A stretch of DNA of 64,000 nt from Bradyrhizobium sp. SZCCT0231 (GTDB lineage Bacteria > Pseudomonadota > Alphaproteobacteria > Rhizobiales > Xanthobacteraceae): positions 682,001 to 746,000 of the forward strand of contig NZ_JAFCKP010000001.1 of NCBI RefSeq assembly GCF_018130245.1, given 5' to 3'. A program made the position numbers and the translations under genes. The notes under the pieces were generated by a model. It saw only the letters and a list, made by a program, of their open reading frames with translations, ran no database searches and was not told the DNA's origin. Below, piece after piece: positions 1 to 9,381 of this stretch (position 1 is the first letter of the stretch; every line of letters starts with the position of its first letter).

Positions 1-1
1 T

Positions 2-823
2 CCGGCACCGATTCCCGATCTGATCCGGCATGGGCTTTCCGATTCCGATCCGCTCGTGAGGCTCGGCGCGCTCGATCGGCTCGAAGGAGCGCCCGCCGAT
101 CAGCTCTGGCCGCTCGCCTCGCCGCAGCTGGGCGATCCCGTGCGTGGTGTGCGCATTCGCGCCGCCGAGCTTCTGGCGGCCGTGCCTTCCGCGCGCCAGC
201 CAGCGGCCGATCGCGACAAGTTCGCGCGGGCGGCTGCCGAATTCGTCGCTGCGCAGAAGCTGAATGCGGATCGGCCGGATGCGCGAACGGCGCTCGGCAA
301 CTTCTTCCTGCGCCAGGCCAATCCCGGCGCCGCGGAGGCCGAATACCGCGCCGCGCTCAGGCTCGATCCCTCGTTTGCGGCGGCCGCCGTCAACCTGTCC
401 GACTTGTACCGGCAACTCGGACGCGACGGTGACGGGGAGAAGATCCTGCGTGAAGCGCTCTCCGCGTCGGCGCAGGACGCATCTCTCCACCACGCGCTTG
501 GCCTGACACTCGTGCGCCTGAAGCGCAGCGAGGAGGCGCTCGGCGAGCTGCGTCGGGCTGCCTCTCTTGACCCCGGCCAAATGCGGTACGCCTACGTCTA
601 TGCTGTCGGACTGAACGGAGTGGGCCGGCGCGACGATGCACTTTCTGTGCTGAACCAGAGCCTGCGCGGACATCCCAACAATCTGGAGCTGCTCTCAGCC
701 GCTTTGAACATCAGCAGGGAGAAGGGAGACATCGCGGCCGCGCTGGGTTATGCCGAGCGACTGGCGCTCCTCCGGCCTGACGATCCACGGTTGGCGAACC
801 TCATCAGGGAGCTCAAGCGATAG
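2..823 (+). CDS. HEAT/TPR-repeat protein, C-terminal part (cut by left window edge)
   Basis: The reading frame is open to the first bases of the window, with an in-frame Pro-Ala-Pro-Ile-Pro-Asp stretch from base 2 and no stop, so the gene starts outside. The first ~50 residues look HEAT-like (DPLVRLGALDRLEG, then GVRIRAAELLAAVPSAR). They are followed by about five TPR units (for example NADRPDARTALGNFFLRQA, AEAEYRAALRLDPSFAAA and the unit ending at LERLALL-like helices). It ends LIRELKR. HEAT followed by TPR at the C-terminus occurs in some multihaem cytochrome c proteins of Bradyrhizobium, but no CxxCH is visible in this fragment, so that assignment is only a guess. TPRs normally make a protein-binding scaffold. 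Confidence 0.85.
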   Translation, partial: PAPIPDLIRHGLSDSDPLVRLGALDRLEGAPADQLWPLASPQLGDPVRGVRIRAAELLAAVPSARQPAADRDKFARAAAEFVAAQKLNADRPDARTALGNFFLRQANPGAAEAEYRAALRLDPSFAAAAVNLSDLYRQLGRDGDGEKILREALSASAQDASLHHALGLTLVRLKRSEEALGELRRAASLDPGQMRYAYVYAVGLNGVGRRDDALSVLNQSLRGHPNNLELLSAALNISREKGDIAAALGYAERLALLRPDDPRLANLIRELKR

Positions 824-859
824 CGCCGAAGGCGGGCGGCGGCCGGCCTTGCTTCGATG

Positions 860-1549
860 TCAAATCGCCGCCATGTCCTGTGGCGTCATCGTGAACGCCA
901 GCCGGTAGCGGCCGACCGTCGGATGATTCTGGGCCCCCGCCGCATGAAGCGCCGATGGCGCCAACTGCGCGATCACGGCACCCTCGACGGCATCGGCCTC
1001 GTAACCCGACAGCAGCACGATCCAGTCGGCAGCGCCATCCTCTCCCCGGATCTGCTGCTCGGTGGTGGGCGAACTCGTCTTGGGCGTATCGGTCAGGAGG
1101 AGGTGAGCGCCCGTCAGTCCCGGTTTCGACGCAAGGACGCCGAGCGTATCGAGGAGGTGCGCCTGCAGCTCGGCAGCGCGTCCAGCTTGCGGCGAGAGCC
1201 TGACGGTGGCCAGCGAGGTCGCCACGCCGCCGCCAAAGCTCGCGATGATCCGGCACTGGCTGCGGACCATGCCGAGATGATGCGGCATCATCTTCGTCGA
1301 CCACGGTGTCGGCGCATTGAGCCGGTCGAGATATCCCTTCGACGTGAGCACCTCATATCGTTCCAGCTCGTAGAGCACGAAGAAGCCTTCGGCATCCGTC
1401 GTGCTGCTCCAGCGCGATCCGCGCCGGAAGCCGGGAATGCTCATCCGCTCCGGGAAGTGCTCGTGAGAATGCCAGTCGCCGAATTCGGCGCGCTGCTCGG
1501 AGCGAATGCTCCACCACATCGCGACGGCGGCCTTGCCGAGCAGTGACAT
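860..1549 (-). CDS. Conserved hypothetical protein, tandem dimeric alpha/beta-barrel-like
   Basis: A 229-residue soluble protein with no signal peptide. The ATG is preceded by a good GGAGGA ribosome site. The N-terminal half holds a WHSHEHFPERMSIPGFRR segment followed by FFVLYELERYEVL. This His-rich 'HxHEHxPER...PGFRR...lYEl' pattern is typical of ferredoxin-like alpha/beta-barrel proteins such as the DUF4286-type families, which often bind small hydrophobic molecules or act as decarboxylase- or monooxygenase-like domains. The C-terminal half (from about residue 110) appears to repeat the fold. It converges on the TPR gene and stands alone. I cannot assign a reaction. Confidence 0.75.
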   Translation of the reverse strand: MSLLGKAAVAMWWSIRSEQRAEFGDWHSHEHFPERMSIPGFRRGSRWSSTTDAEGFFVLYELERYEVLTSKGYLDRLNAPTPWSTKMMPHHLGMVRSQCRIIASFGGGVATSLATVRLSPQAGRAAELQAHLLDTLGVLASKPGLTGAHLLLTDTPKTSSPTTEQQIRGEDGAADWIVLLSGYEADAVEGAVIAQLAPSALHAAGAQNHPTVGRYRLAFTMTPQDMAAI

Positions 1550-1568
1550 GCTGTCCTCCCTCTTTGCG

Positions 1569-1775
1569 CAGGGCTATCGCATTGAGAGCTTTTCCCTGCA
1601 GCCATCCTTCGAGACGCCCGCTTGAGGCGGGCTCCTCAGGATGAGGACGGAGTGCGCGGCAGCAGCTTCAACGAGCACTGACGCCGATGAGCCTCATCCT
1701 GAGGAGGCGCGTGAGCGCCGTCTCGAAGGACGAGGCGTGCGCGCAGGCCGCCACCAGTCATATGCGATAGCCCTG
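1569..1775. repeat. Long palindromic intergenic repeat (MITE-like), 207 bp
   Basis: The element is bounded by a perfect 14-bp inverted repeat, CAGGGCTATCGCAT at 1569-1582 and its reverse complement at 1762-1775. Inside lie two inverted copies of a ~43-bp unit, at 1604-1645 and 1692-1734, each containing TCGAGACG...CTCCTCAGGATGAGG. The left unit can also fold on itself (GCCCGC/GCGGGC). There is no coding capacity. Repeats of this 'ccttcgagacg...ctcaggatgagg' kind are scattered between genes in Bradyrhizobium and its relatives. Confidence 0.7.
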
Positions 1776-1828
1776 CCTTTTTGCGGTAGTTTGCCCCAAC
1801 GCCAGCAGCGGTGGCAAGGTGCGCCCGC

Positions 1829-1858
1829 TTGACAGGCCGAGGCCACAATTCCGCTATC
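1829..1858 (+). promoter_or_regulatory. Putative sigma-70 promoter of the 1.9 kb hydrolase
   Basis: TTGACA at 1829-1834 is followed about 17-18 bp later by GCTATC (1853-1858), a spacing and -10 form common in alphaproteobacterial housekeeping promoters. Transcription would start near 1865, downstream of the in-frame ATG at 1819. This argues that the following gene is translated from the TTG at 1900. Confidence 0.5.
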
Positions 1859-1899
1859 GTTTTCTCATTCAACTCCTGCGGGAAATCAGGGGGCTTCCG

Positions 1900-2874
1900 T
1901 TGCGCAGGACAGTTTGGGCTTTCGCCGCCATCATCTGCTGCCTCGGCTCGCCCCTGCAGGCCGCGGGCATTCAATTGCTCGACGCCGATCCGGCGCTGTC
2001 AGGCGCGATCTGGTATCCGTGCGCGGCGGAGCCGGCACACGTGGCGCTGGGCCGTTTATCGGTCAGTGCCGATTTCGACCTGAAGGGCGTCAAGGACTGC
2101 CCTGTCGCGGGCGCAAAGCTCCCGCTCGTCATCTACTCGCACGGCCGGGGCGGATTTTTCGGTCAGCAGCACGACACGGCAGAGGCACTGGCCGATGCCG
2201 GCTTCGTCGTCGCCGCCATCAATCATCCCGGCGATACGTTCAGCGACTCCTCGAGGCGCGATACCCTGTCGGTCTGGGAATCGCGCCCGGCGGACATCGT
2301 GCGCCTGCTCGATTTTCTGTTGAACGACTGGAAGGACAGGGCGGCGATCGATCCTGCCAGGGTCGGCTTCTTCGGTTTCTCGCTCGGAGGGGCGACCGGC
2401 CTTGTGTTGATGGGGATCACGCCGGATTTCGGCAGGGTCGCCAGTCTTTGCAAGGAGACGACCGGCGTTTGCGCACAGCTTCACAATGGCGAGACGCCGC
2501 CTGAGCCGATACAGGATGCGCGTATCCGCACTGCGGTTATCGTCGATCCTGCGCCGACTGCCCTGACGCGAGAGAACCTTGCCGCCGTCAAGGTGCCTTT
2601 CCAGTTCTGGCGCTCGCAGTTCGGTGGGCCTGGAGTCGGCGACGGCTCCGGCAACGCACGCGTCGCGGAAGGCTTGCCGGGCAAGCCTGACATCCACGTC
2701 GTGCCGGCCGGCCACTATGCGTTCCTGGCACCGTGCTCGCCGGAGCTGGCGGCGGCCGTCCCACGCATCTGCACCGACACGCCGGCGGGATTCGATCGAG
2801 CAGGATTTCATCGCGAGTTCAACGCGGTGGTGGCGAAGTTCTTTCGGGAGCAGCTTGCTAGCGGAGATCGCTGA
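1900..2874 (+). CDS. Exported alpha/beta hydrolase, dienelactone-hydrolase-like
   Basis: An alpha/beta-hydrolase of the dienelactone hydrolase/PAF-acetylhydrolase-like group. I chose the TTG at 1900 because it follows a CAGGGGG ribosome site, lies downstream of a good promoter (1829-1858), and gives a clean signal peptide (MRRTVWAFAAIICCLG, cleavage near LQA-AG). The longer ATG at 1819 would put charged residues before the hydrophobic core. Features are an HGxGG-type oxyanion segment (YSHGRGGFFG), the nucleophile elbow GFSLGG with Ser161, and a late PAGHYAFL histidine. Length is 324 residues. The substrate is unknown. It is the first of three exported hydrolases in a row (the second on the same strand, the third convergent). 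Confidence 0.85.
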   Translation: MRRTVWAFAAIICCLGSPLQAAGIQLLDADPALSGAIWYPCAAEPAHVALGRLSVSADFDLKGVKDCPVAGAKLPLVIYSHGRGGFFGQQHDTAEALADAGFVVAAINHPGDTFSDSSRRDTLSVWESRPADIVRLLDFLLNDWKDRAAIDPARVGFFGFSLGGATGLVLMGITPDFGRVASLCKETTGVCAQLHNGETPPEPIQDARIRTAVIVDPAPTALTRENLAAVKVPFQFWRSQFGGPGVGDGSGNARVAEGLPGKPDIHVVPAGHYAFLAPCSPELAAAVPRICTDTPAGFDRAGFHREFNAVVAKFFREQLASGDR

Positions 2875-2921
2875 GCATTGCGGGGTGACCCATCGATGAC
2901 GTGTGAGCCGGGGAGGCGAGG

Positions 2922-4052
2922 ATGAGACGACTTGGTTGTGTGATCGTTTTGCTTGGGCTTCTGCGATCGCTGGCCGCGGCCGATCCCGCTCTGCCTGGTC
3001 TTGTTCGGCAGGATCGACTGATCACGATCACGCTCGCCAATGGAAGTCAGGTCAAGCTCGAGACCATGATCATCCGCCCGAACCGGCCCGGGCGCTTTCC
3101 GCTGGTTCTGCTGGTTCACGGTACAGATCCTGCGACCGGGCAAGCGTTTCGCGCCGCGGCAGCGCGACAATCTCCGGTCGATCTTCTCAATCCTGCCGTT
3201 GCGTTTCCACAGCATGGTTATGCCGCCGCGTCGATCATGCGCCGGGGGTTCGGTCGTTCAGAGGGACCGTTTGCCGAGGCACTTTCCGGACCATGCGATG
3301 ATCGGGACTTTCTAGCGGTTGGGCGGATCGCGGCTGAAGACGTCACCGGCGCTGTTGCCACGCTCCGTGGTGAGTCCTGGGTCGAGTCTGATCAGGTCGT
3401 GCTGATGGGACATTCGACGGGGGGCTTCGCGGTGACGGCCGCGGCAGCGGGAAATCCAGCCGGCGTCGTCGGCGTCCTGAATTTCGAGGGGGCTCACGGT
3501 TCGGTCCCGGGTCGCACGTGCAGTCCGGACCATCTCGTCGCGGACGCTGGCATCTTTGGCCGCGCGGCGCGAATTCCGGCGCTGTGGGTCTATTCGGAGA
3601 ACGATCAGAGTGCTCCGCCAGCGTTGGGCCGTCGCATGTTCGATGCTTACGTCGCCTCCGGCGCACCGGCGAAGCTTCAGATCTTGCCGCCCTTCGGTGT
3701 CGATGGGCATGCCATGGTGCCGATGGGACCTGCCGACATCTGGTGGCCAGCGGTCGAGAGCTTCTTGAACCAGTTGCGCTTGCCGACGTCGGTGCTTGTC
3801 GAATTGCCTCCGCCTGCGGCCATCCCGCTACCGACGCCGCTCAACGCGGCGTGCACTGGCTATTTCGACGCTTACGTGAAGGCGCGGACCGACGTGAAAG
3901 CCTATGCCTGGAATCGCGAAGGTCATTGTTCATCGGTGACCTCCACCCAGCGGACGGTCGAGGACGCGAAGAGCGAGGCGTTGCGTCAATGCGTGGCCGC
4001 CTGGAAGGAATGCTCGCTCTATGCGGTCGGACAGGCACTGGCGCCCGGATAG
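2922..4052 (+). CDS. Exported alpha/beta hydrolase with a Cys-containing C-terminal domain
   Basis: A 376-residue secreted hydrolase. The ATG follows GGGAGGCGAGG, and the signal peptide ends near LAAADP. The catalytic core has LLVHG (oxyanion side) and a GHSTGG nucleophile elbow with Ser165. An acidic residue sits in YSENDQ, and the histidine is in VDGHAMV. After residue ~290 a separate ~75-residue tail (NAACTGYFDAYVKARTDV, then GHCSS and CVAAWKECSLYAV) has paired cysteines and resembles the DUF4189-type secreted modules often attached to periplasmic proteins. It lies 47 bp after the previous hydrolase gene, probably in one transcript. Substrate unknown. Confidence 0.8.
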   Translation: MRRLGCVIVLLGLLRSLAAADPALPGLVRQDRLITITLANGSQVKLETMIIRPNRPGRFPLVLLVHGTDPATGQAFRAAAARQSPVDLLNPAVAFPQHGYAAASIMRRGFGRSEGPFAEALSGPCDDRDFLAVGRIAAEDVTGAVATLRGESWVESDQVVLMGHSTGGFAVTAAAAGNPAGVVGVLNFEGAHGSVPGRTCSPDHLVADAGIFGRAARIPALWVYSENDQSAPPALGRRMFDAYVASGAPAKLQILPPFGVDGHAMVPMGPADIWWPAVESFLNQLRLPTSVLVELPPPAAIPLPTPLNAACTGYFDAYVKARTDVKAYAWNREGHCSSVTSTQRTVEDAKSEALRQCVAAWKECSLYAVGQALAPG

Positions 4053-4234
4053 ATCCCGGGCAACCGTCGTCCAAAAAGAGGGGGCAGCCGAAACGGCGGG
4101 CCTCGAACGTTAACCGGAAGTCACCGCACGCGGTCGTAGCGACGCGCTTGAACTACTGCGGACTCATTTGCCCATTTCGCTTGAGCGGCTCCTGTTCGTC
4201 GACCGGAATCGATCAGACATGGAAGCGCAGCACA

Positions 4235-5506
4235 TTAGGGGCATCCCGGATTGAGCGAGGCAAGGAATTCGTCGGCGATCGGTCGCCAGCGGTCGGGATA
4301 GAGCCGCAGCAAATGGCCGTCACCAGGAACGCCGTGGAGAAGCTCGAAACGCAGTTTGCCGCCGGCCGCGACGAATGCCTGATGGTACTCGCGGATCAGG
4401 GCTTCGGGGTAAAGACGATCGTTATCCGCGTACAACCAGAGTTGCGGGACCTTGCCGGCGGCGCCGTGGCCAGCGTTGGCGTAATAGGGCGTGGTTACCG
4501 GTCCGTACGGGTACCAGCCGCCCACGAAGTTCACCACGCCCATAACCTCGTCAGGTCTTAGACCTGCATAGTGCATGGCGAGAAAACCACCGCGCGATTG
4601 GCCGGAGAGCAGCACCGGCCCAAGCCGGACGCCAGGCAGTTTGCGGCCGTAAGCGATGGCCGATTCAAGATCCTCAACGGCTTGCGCCACCCCTTTCGAT
4701 ACATCGACGAGGCTGCCGTCTTGATCGCGCCCGAAATCTTCCTCGCCGTTGACGCCCTCGGACATGCCGCGCCCGCGCCGCATGAACACCAGCACGGCAA
4801 AGCCGTTGTCGCGCAGCCAATGGGCCTCGGTTGCGAATGACCAACTCCGCAATTGATTGCGGCCGACGTCGGAGCCGTGGGTGATGATCGCGAGCGGTGC
4901 CGGCCCCGGTCCGGCCGGCGGGTAGAATGTCGCCTCGAGCATGATCGGCCGCGCACCGTCGGGCGTACGAAGCATGAGATGTGGGAGGAAGAGACGCTCG
5001 CCAGGCCAGGGCCAGTTCTTCGGCCGCTCACCTGCGGCCAACCGCACTGGATCAGCGCGGACCAGTGCCCCGGAGGTGACATTGCCGGAGGCGACGCCGG
5101 ACGCGATGGTCGCAGTCAGGTACAATCGGTCGGGACCGTCGAAGGCATATCGGAAGGTGCGAAAGCCCGTCATGGTCAGCACGCGCTCGGCGACCGTCGC
5201 CTCGCCTCGCCACCATTCGCGATTCATGCCGTAGAAAGCCGAATCCGACTGAGCGAAAACCACGTTCGCATGCCCGTCCGGCCTGACGCGCTCGACCACG
5301 AGAATATGTCTGTCGTCGTGCCAGGTTCCGATCCACGCTCCCTGGAAGCGCGCAATCTCGGGCGGCACGTCTGGCGCCGGCGTCTCCATGTCGAACTTGT
5401 CTGGCAACGGAACGACCGATTCTGGGTCGACGGTGAGGGGCTGGGCCGGAGCGTTTTGCATCAACATCAAGTACACCATCAAAAGAACAGTCGAAGCTCT
5501 GCGCAT
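4235..5506 (-). CDS. Exported alpha/beta hydrolase (dienelactone hydrolase/S9-like)
   Basis: I chose the ATG at 5506, 35 codons inside the longest frame, because it gives a classical signal peptide (MRRASTVLLMVYLMLMQ, cleavage near APAQ-P). The longer version begins with a charged non-leader stretch. The mature protein has a ~150-residue beta-rich N-terminal region (FQGAWIGTWHDDRHILVVE...), then the hydrolase domain with ITHGSD (oxyanion), the elbow GQSRGG, YADNDRLYP (acid) and GDGHLL (His). It converges with the 2.9 kb hydrolase. Secreted hydrolases of this layout are usually carboxylesterases or peptidases. The substrate cannot be told. Confidence 0.8.
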   Translation of the reverse strand: MRRASTVLLMVYLMLMQNAPAQPLTVDPESVVPLPDKFDMETPAPDVPPEIARFQGAWIGTWHDDRHILVVERVRPDGHANVVFAQSDSAFYGMNREWWRGEATVAERVLTMTGFRTFRYAFDGPDRLYLTATIASGVASGNVTSGALVRADPVRLAAGERPKNWPWPGERLFLPHLMLRTPDGARPIMLEATFYPPAGPGPAPLAIITHGSDVGRNQLRSWSFATEAHWLRDNGFAVLVFMRRGRGMSEGVNGEEDFGRDQDGSLVDVSKGVAQAVEDLESAIAYGRKLPGVRLGPVLLSGQSRGGFLAMHYAGLRPDEVMGVVNFVGGWYPYGPVTTPYYANAGHGAAGKVPQLWLYADNDRLYPEALIREYHQAFVAAGGKLRFELLHGVPGDGHLLRLYPDRWRPIADEFLASLNPGCP

Positions 5507-6080
5507 ATTCTGCTCGAAATCTTCTCGAATCGCGCGGAGTGATCGCGCGCCCCGAACACAGTGCGCCCAGCGCTGCGCTCCCATCATGAGACGGTTGCCA
5601 AACCGCGCCACACCCGATCTACCGGCCGAAGCTCAGACTAGGGCCCGATCTCATGAGGCGCAATCTCTGCTTGTGCCCATTCGCGACGATCAACCGATCG
5701 TCAACATGGGTGAAACAAGCCGCCATGGGGTCGTACCTCATGCAGAAGTGGGGGCGGGGCGATGATTATCAATTCGCCGTGCATCAGCGCCACTTCGAGG
5801 AGAAACCCTTCTCTGCAATCGAGCGCGGGCGGGCACGCATCGGGACGATCTCTGTTCAGAAGATGGACCGCTACATCCAGGGAAGGGGCTGGTAAAGGCG
5901 GCGAGCTCTTTGCCGAGCCTGACATCCGTATCATTGGACGATGACACAATACCCCTGTTTTGCCCGACGGGTCAAAGGCGATTTCGTAAAATACGAAGTT
6001 GCCTTGCGATCAAGGGGTTGGCTACTGTGCATGGGGTTGTTTTCCGTTTTTTAGTTGGCGCCTGCGATTGCTCGGCGTTC
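5507..6080. other. About 570 bp without a supportable gene
   Basis: This stretch lies between the start of a minus-strand hydrolase and the end of frc. Short frames exist on both strands (80-82 codons around 5653-5949), but none has a convincing ribosome site, a recognisable motif or the local codon bias. The base composition is less GC-rich than the neighbouring genes near 5900-6060 (for example ATTTCGTAAAATACG). It may be the decayed remains of a gene. I see no intact function. Confidence 0.4.
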
Positions 6081-6086
6081 CCAAGC

Positions 6087-6114
6087 AAAAAGGGCCGCCC
6101 CTTCGGGCGGCCCT
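6087..6114 (-). terminator. Rho-independent terminator of the oxc-frc operon
   Basis: A perfect 10-bp stem, AGGGCCGCCC at 6091-6100 with GGGCGGCCCT at 6105-6114, and a 4-base CTTC loop. Read on the minus strand it is followed by TTTTTGC (plus-strand GCAAAAA at 6085-6091). It begins 25 bp after the frc stop codon, where the oxalate operon should end. Confidence 0.85.
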
Positions 6115-6138
6115 TGCGTCTCATCCAAGCGGTGCCGC

Positions 6139-7416
6139 TTACTCGGCGGCCTGCTTCTGCGGCGGGTCGAGTGCGCCGGACTTGTGGATGTCGGCGACCT
6201 GGTGATCGCTGAAGCCGAGCACCGAGCGCAGGATCTCGTCGGTGTGCTCGCCGAGCAGCGGCGAGCGCTGCACGTCGCTCGGGGAGTCCGACAGCTTGAT
6301 CGGGTTGCCGACCGAGATGTACTTGCCGCGGGTGGGGTGATCGACCTCGACCACGGTGCCGGTGGCGCGCAGCGACTGGTCTTCCGCGATCTCCTTCATC
6401 GACAGGATCGGGCCGCAGGGGATGTCGTCCTTGTTGAGGATCTCCATCGCCTCGAACTTGGTCTTCGTCATCGTCCACTGCTCGATGCGGGCGAAGATCT
6501 CGTTGAGCCGCGGCAGGCGGGCCGCCGGCTTGGCGTAGTTCGGATCGGTCTTCCAGGTGGGCTCGCCGATCACGTCGCAGATCTTCTCCCAGACCGGAGC
6601 CTGGGTGATGAAGTAGATGTAGGCGTTGGGATCGGTCTCCCAGCCCTTGCACTTGAGGATGCGGCCGGGCTGGCCGCCACCGGAGTCGTTGCCGGCGCGC
6701 GGCACGGCATCGCCGAACGGAACGCCTTCGCCGAACTGGCTGTACTCCTTGAGCGGTCCGTGGGCGAGGCGCTGCTGGTCGCGCAGCTTGACGCGTGCGA
6801 GATTGAGCACGCCGTCCTGCATCGCGGCGGTGACCTTCTGGCCCTTGCCGGTGGTGGTACGCTGGTGAAGCGCGGCCAGGATGCCGATCGCGAGATGCAG
6901 GCCGGTGCCGGTGTCGCCGATCTGCGCGCCGGTGACGAGCGGCAGGCCGTCGCGGAAGCCGGTGGTCGAGGCGGCGCCGCCGGTGCACTGCGCGACGTTC
7001 TCATAGACCTTGCAGTCTTCATACGGTCCGGGACCAAAGCCCTTGATCGAGGCGACGATCATCCTCGGGTTGAGGCTGTGGATCTTCTCCCAGGGGAAGC
7101 CCATGCGGTCGAGCACGCCGGGGCCGAAGTTTTCGACCAGGATGTCGCACTTCTTGATCAGCTCGGTCAGGACCTCCTTGCCCTTGGGGTTCTTGGTGTC
7201 CAGCGTGATCGAGCGCTTGTTGTGGTTGAGCATGGTGAAATACAGGCTGTCCACGTTGGGGATGTCCTGCAGCTGGCCGCGGGTGATGTCACCCACGCCC
7301 GGGCGTTCCACCTTGATCACGTCGGCGCCGAACCAGGCCAGCAGCTGCGTGCAGGTCGGTCCGGACTGGACGTGGGTGAAGTCGAGAATGCGAACGCCCG
7401 TGAGCGCTTTGGTCAT
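6139..7416 (-). CDS. frc: Formyl-CoA:oxalate CoA-transferase
   Basis: Transfers CoA from formyl-CoA to oxalate, giving oxalyl-CoA for the decarboxylase encoded just upstream. Length is 425 residues, as in the family III CoA-transferase Frc. The start [20 protein letters not shown] is almost diagnostic. The catalytic Asp is Asp168 in [10 protein letters not shown] (equivalent to Asp169 of the Oxalobacter enzyme), and the glycine loop SGGGQPG that closes over the active site is present. It is the last gene of the minus-strand unit regulator-oxc-frc. A 154-bp gap with a palindromic repeat separates it from oxc, and a strong terminator follows. Confidence 0.96.
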   Translation of the reverse strand: MTKALTGVRILDFTHVQSGPTCTQLLAWFGADVIKVERPGVGDITRGQLQDIPNVDSLYFTMLNHNKRSITLDTKNPKGKEVLTELIKKCDILVENFGPGVLDRMGFPWEKIHSLNPRMIVASIKGFGPGPYEDCKVYENVAQCTGGAASTTGFRDGLPLVTGAQIGDTGTGLHLAIGILAALHQRTTTGKGQKVTAAMQDGVLNLARVKLRDQQRLAHGPLKEYSQFGEGVPFGDAVPRAGNDSGGGQPGRILKCKGWETDPNAYIYFITQAPVWEKICDVIGEPTWKTDPNYAKPAARLPRLNEIFARIEQWTMTKTKFEAMEILNKDDIPCGPILSMKEIAEDQSLRATGTVVEVDHPTRGKYISVGNPIKLSDSPSDVQRSPLLGEHTDEILRSVLGFSDHQVADIHKSGALDPPQKQAAE

Positions 7417-7446
7417 TATGTTGCTCCTGTTACCACTTTAGTTTCC

Positions 7447-7559
7447 GTCATGCCCGCGAAGGCGGGCATCCAGTATTCGCTGTCGTTTCAGTTGGGTTCA
7501 GTGCTCGCCACCGATGTGGTCCGGCGAATACTGGACTCCCCGCCTGCGCGGGGAGTGAC
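7447..7559. repeat. Palindromic intergenic repeat ('CCCGC...atccagta' family)
   Basis: GTCATGCCCGCGAAGGCGGG at the left and ACTCCCCGCCTGCGCGGGGA at the right form two hairpins. They are joined by an inverted ATCCAGTATTCG / CGAATACTGGA pair. The same family recurs at 39543-39660. It sits inside the oxc-frc operon, so it is probably transcribed and folded in the mRNA. Confidence 0.7.
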
Positions 7560-7570
7560 CCGGCGGCCTG

Positions 7571-9304
7571 TTACTTCTTCTTCTGCAGAACGCTCTGCGG
7601 ATTGAGGTTGCCGATGCGGCCGCTCTCCGAGCCCGCGGCCGGATCGATCACCGCGTTGATCAGCGTCGGCTTGCCGGACTTCATCGCCTCGTTGACGGCG
7701 CGCTTGAGCTCGTCGGGCGAGGTCGCATTCACGCCGACGCCGCCAAAGGCTTCCATCATCTTGTCGTAACGTGCGCCCTTGACGAACACGGTGGTGGCCG
7801 GATCGGAGTTGGCGCCGTTGACGTCGGTGCCGCGATAGATGCCGTCATTGTTGAAGATGACGACGCAGATCGGAAGGTTGTAGCGGCAGATGGTCTCGAC
7901 CTCCATGCCGGAGAAGCCGAACGCCGAGTCGCCTTCCACCGCGAGCACGGGATGACCGGTCTCGAGCGCAGCGGCGATCGCCTGGCCCATGCCGATGCCC
8001 ATCACGCCCCAGGTGCCGACGTCGAGACGCTTGCGCGGGCGGTACATGTCGATGACGCCGCGGGCGAGGTCGAGCGTGTTGGCGCCCTCGTTGACGAGGA
8101 TCGCCTCGGGGTGCTCCTTGATGACGTTCTTCAAGACGCCGAGCGCGCCGTGATAATCCATCGGCGATTTGTTGTTCATGAGCTTCGGCGCCATCTTGGC
8201 GACGTTCTCTTCGCGCTTGGTCGACACCGCCTTGGTCCATTCGGCCGGCGGGGCGGTCCAGCCTGAGCCCATCGCCTGGTTGAAGGCGGAGACGACCGAG
8301 CCGATGTCGCCGACGACGGGCGCGACGATCTCGACGTTGGAGTCCATCTCCTTCGGCTCGATGTCGACCTGGATGAACTTCTTCGGCGCTTCGCCCCAGC
8401 TCTTGCCCTTGCCGTGCGACAGCAGCCAGTTCAGCCGCGCGCCGATCAGCATGACGACGTCGGACTCCTTCAGCACCGTCGAGCGGGCCGCGCCGGCGCA
8501 CTGCGGATGGGTGTCGGGCAGGAGGCCCTTGGCCATGCTCATGGGCAGGAACGGCACGCCGCTCTTCTCGACGAAGCTCTTGATCTCTTCATCCGCCTGG
8601 GCGTAGGCCGCGCCCTTGCCGAGGATGATGAGCGGACGCTTGGCGCTCTTCAGCACGTCGAGCGCGCGCTTCACCGAAGCGGGCGAGGGGATCTGCGCCG
8701 GCGCAGCATCGATCACCTTGACCAGCGACTTCCGGCCGGCCTCGGCGTTCATGACCTGGCCGAACAGTTTTGCCGGCAGGTCGAGATAGACGCCGCCCGG
8801 ACGGCCCGAGACCGCGGCGCGGATGGCGCGGGCAAAGCCGATGCCGATGTCCTGGGCGTGCAGCACGCGATAGGCGGCCTTGCACAGCGGCTTTGCGATC
8901 GCGAGCTGGTCCATTTCCTCGTAGTCGCCCTGCTGCAGGTCGACGATCTCGCGCTCGGAGGAGCCCGAGACCAGGATCATCGGATAGCAGTTGGTGGTGG
9001 CGTGGGCGAGGGCGGTGAGACCATTGAGGAAGCCGGGCGCCGACACCGTGAGGCAGACGCCGGGCTTCCTGGTGAGATACCCGGCGATGCCAGCGGCGTA
9101 GCCGGCGTTCTGCTCGTGGCGGAACGAGATCACGCGAATGCCGGCGGCCTGCGCCATGCGGCCCAAATCCGTGATCGGGATGCCCGGCACATTATAAATG
9201 GTGTTGATGCCGTTCAGCTTGAGCGCGTCGATGACGAGATGGAAGCCATCCGTCAGTTCCTGCTCGGTGCCCGGTGCTTCGGACTTGGTCGCGGTATTCA
9301 GCAT
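7571..9304 (-). CDS. oxc: Oxalyl-CoA decarboxylase (ThDP-dependent)
   Basis: Splits oxalyl-CoA into formyl-CoA and CO2. The formyl-CoA is reused by Frc, so the pair degrades oxalate. It is 577 residues with the usual three ThDP-enzyme domains: PYR (residues ~15-190) with the activating Glu64 in [13 protein letters not shown], a central ADP/CoA-binding domain (~210-340), and PP with the ThDP motif [10 protein letters not shown] ... VVIFNN (~470-500). The ATG follows GGGAGAC. It lies 77 bp downstream of the GntR gene on the same strand and is probably controlled by the operators at 10171 and 10252. Confidence 0.96.
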   Translation of the reverse strand: MLNTATKSEAPGTEQELTDGFHLVIDALKLNGINTIYNVPGIPITDLGRMAQAAGIRVISFRHEQNAGYAAGIAGYLTRKPGVCLTVSAPGFLNGLTALAHATTNCYPMILVSGSSEREIVDLQQGDYEEMDQLAIAKPLCKAAYRVLHAQDIGIGFARAIRAAVSGRPGGVYLDLPAKLFGQVMNAEAGRKSLVKVIDAAPAQIPSPASVKRALDVLKSAKRPLIILGKGAAYAQADEEIKSFVEKSGVPFLPMSMAKGLLPDTHPQCAGAARSTVLKESDVVMLIGARLNWLLSHGKGKSWGEAPKKFIQVDIEPKEMDSNVEIVAPVVGDIGSVVSAFNQAMGSGWTAPPAEWTKAVSTKREENVAKMAPKLMNNKSPMDYHGALGVLKNVIKEHPEAILVNEGANTLDLARGVIDMYRPRKRLDVGTWGVMGIGMGQAIAAALETGHPVLAVEGDSAFGFSGMEVETICRYNLPICVVIFNNDGIYRGTDVNGANSDPATTVFVKGARYDKMMEAFGGVGVNATSPDELKRAVNEAMKSGKPTLINAVIDPAAGSESGRIGNLNPQSVLQKKK

Positions 9305-9381
9305 GGGCCTTGTCTCCCTGGTCTCAAGGTGCCGTTTTAGGCTTTTGGGGGCGAATGGTTCGCCCTTCTGGTGAACGTTGC

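Noticed and set aside
5653-5949. Short frames on both strands in the 5.6-6.0 kb gap
   Set aside because: No ribosome site, motif or codon bias. Cannot be told from random open frames.
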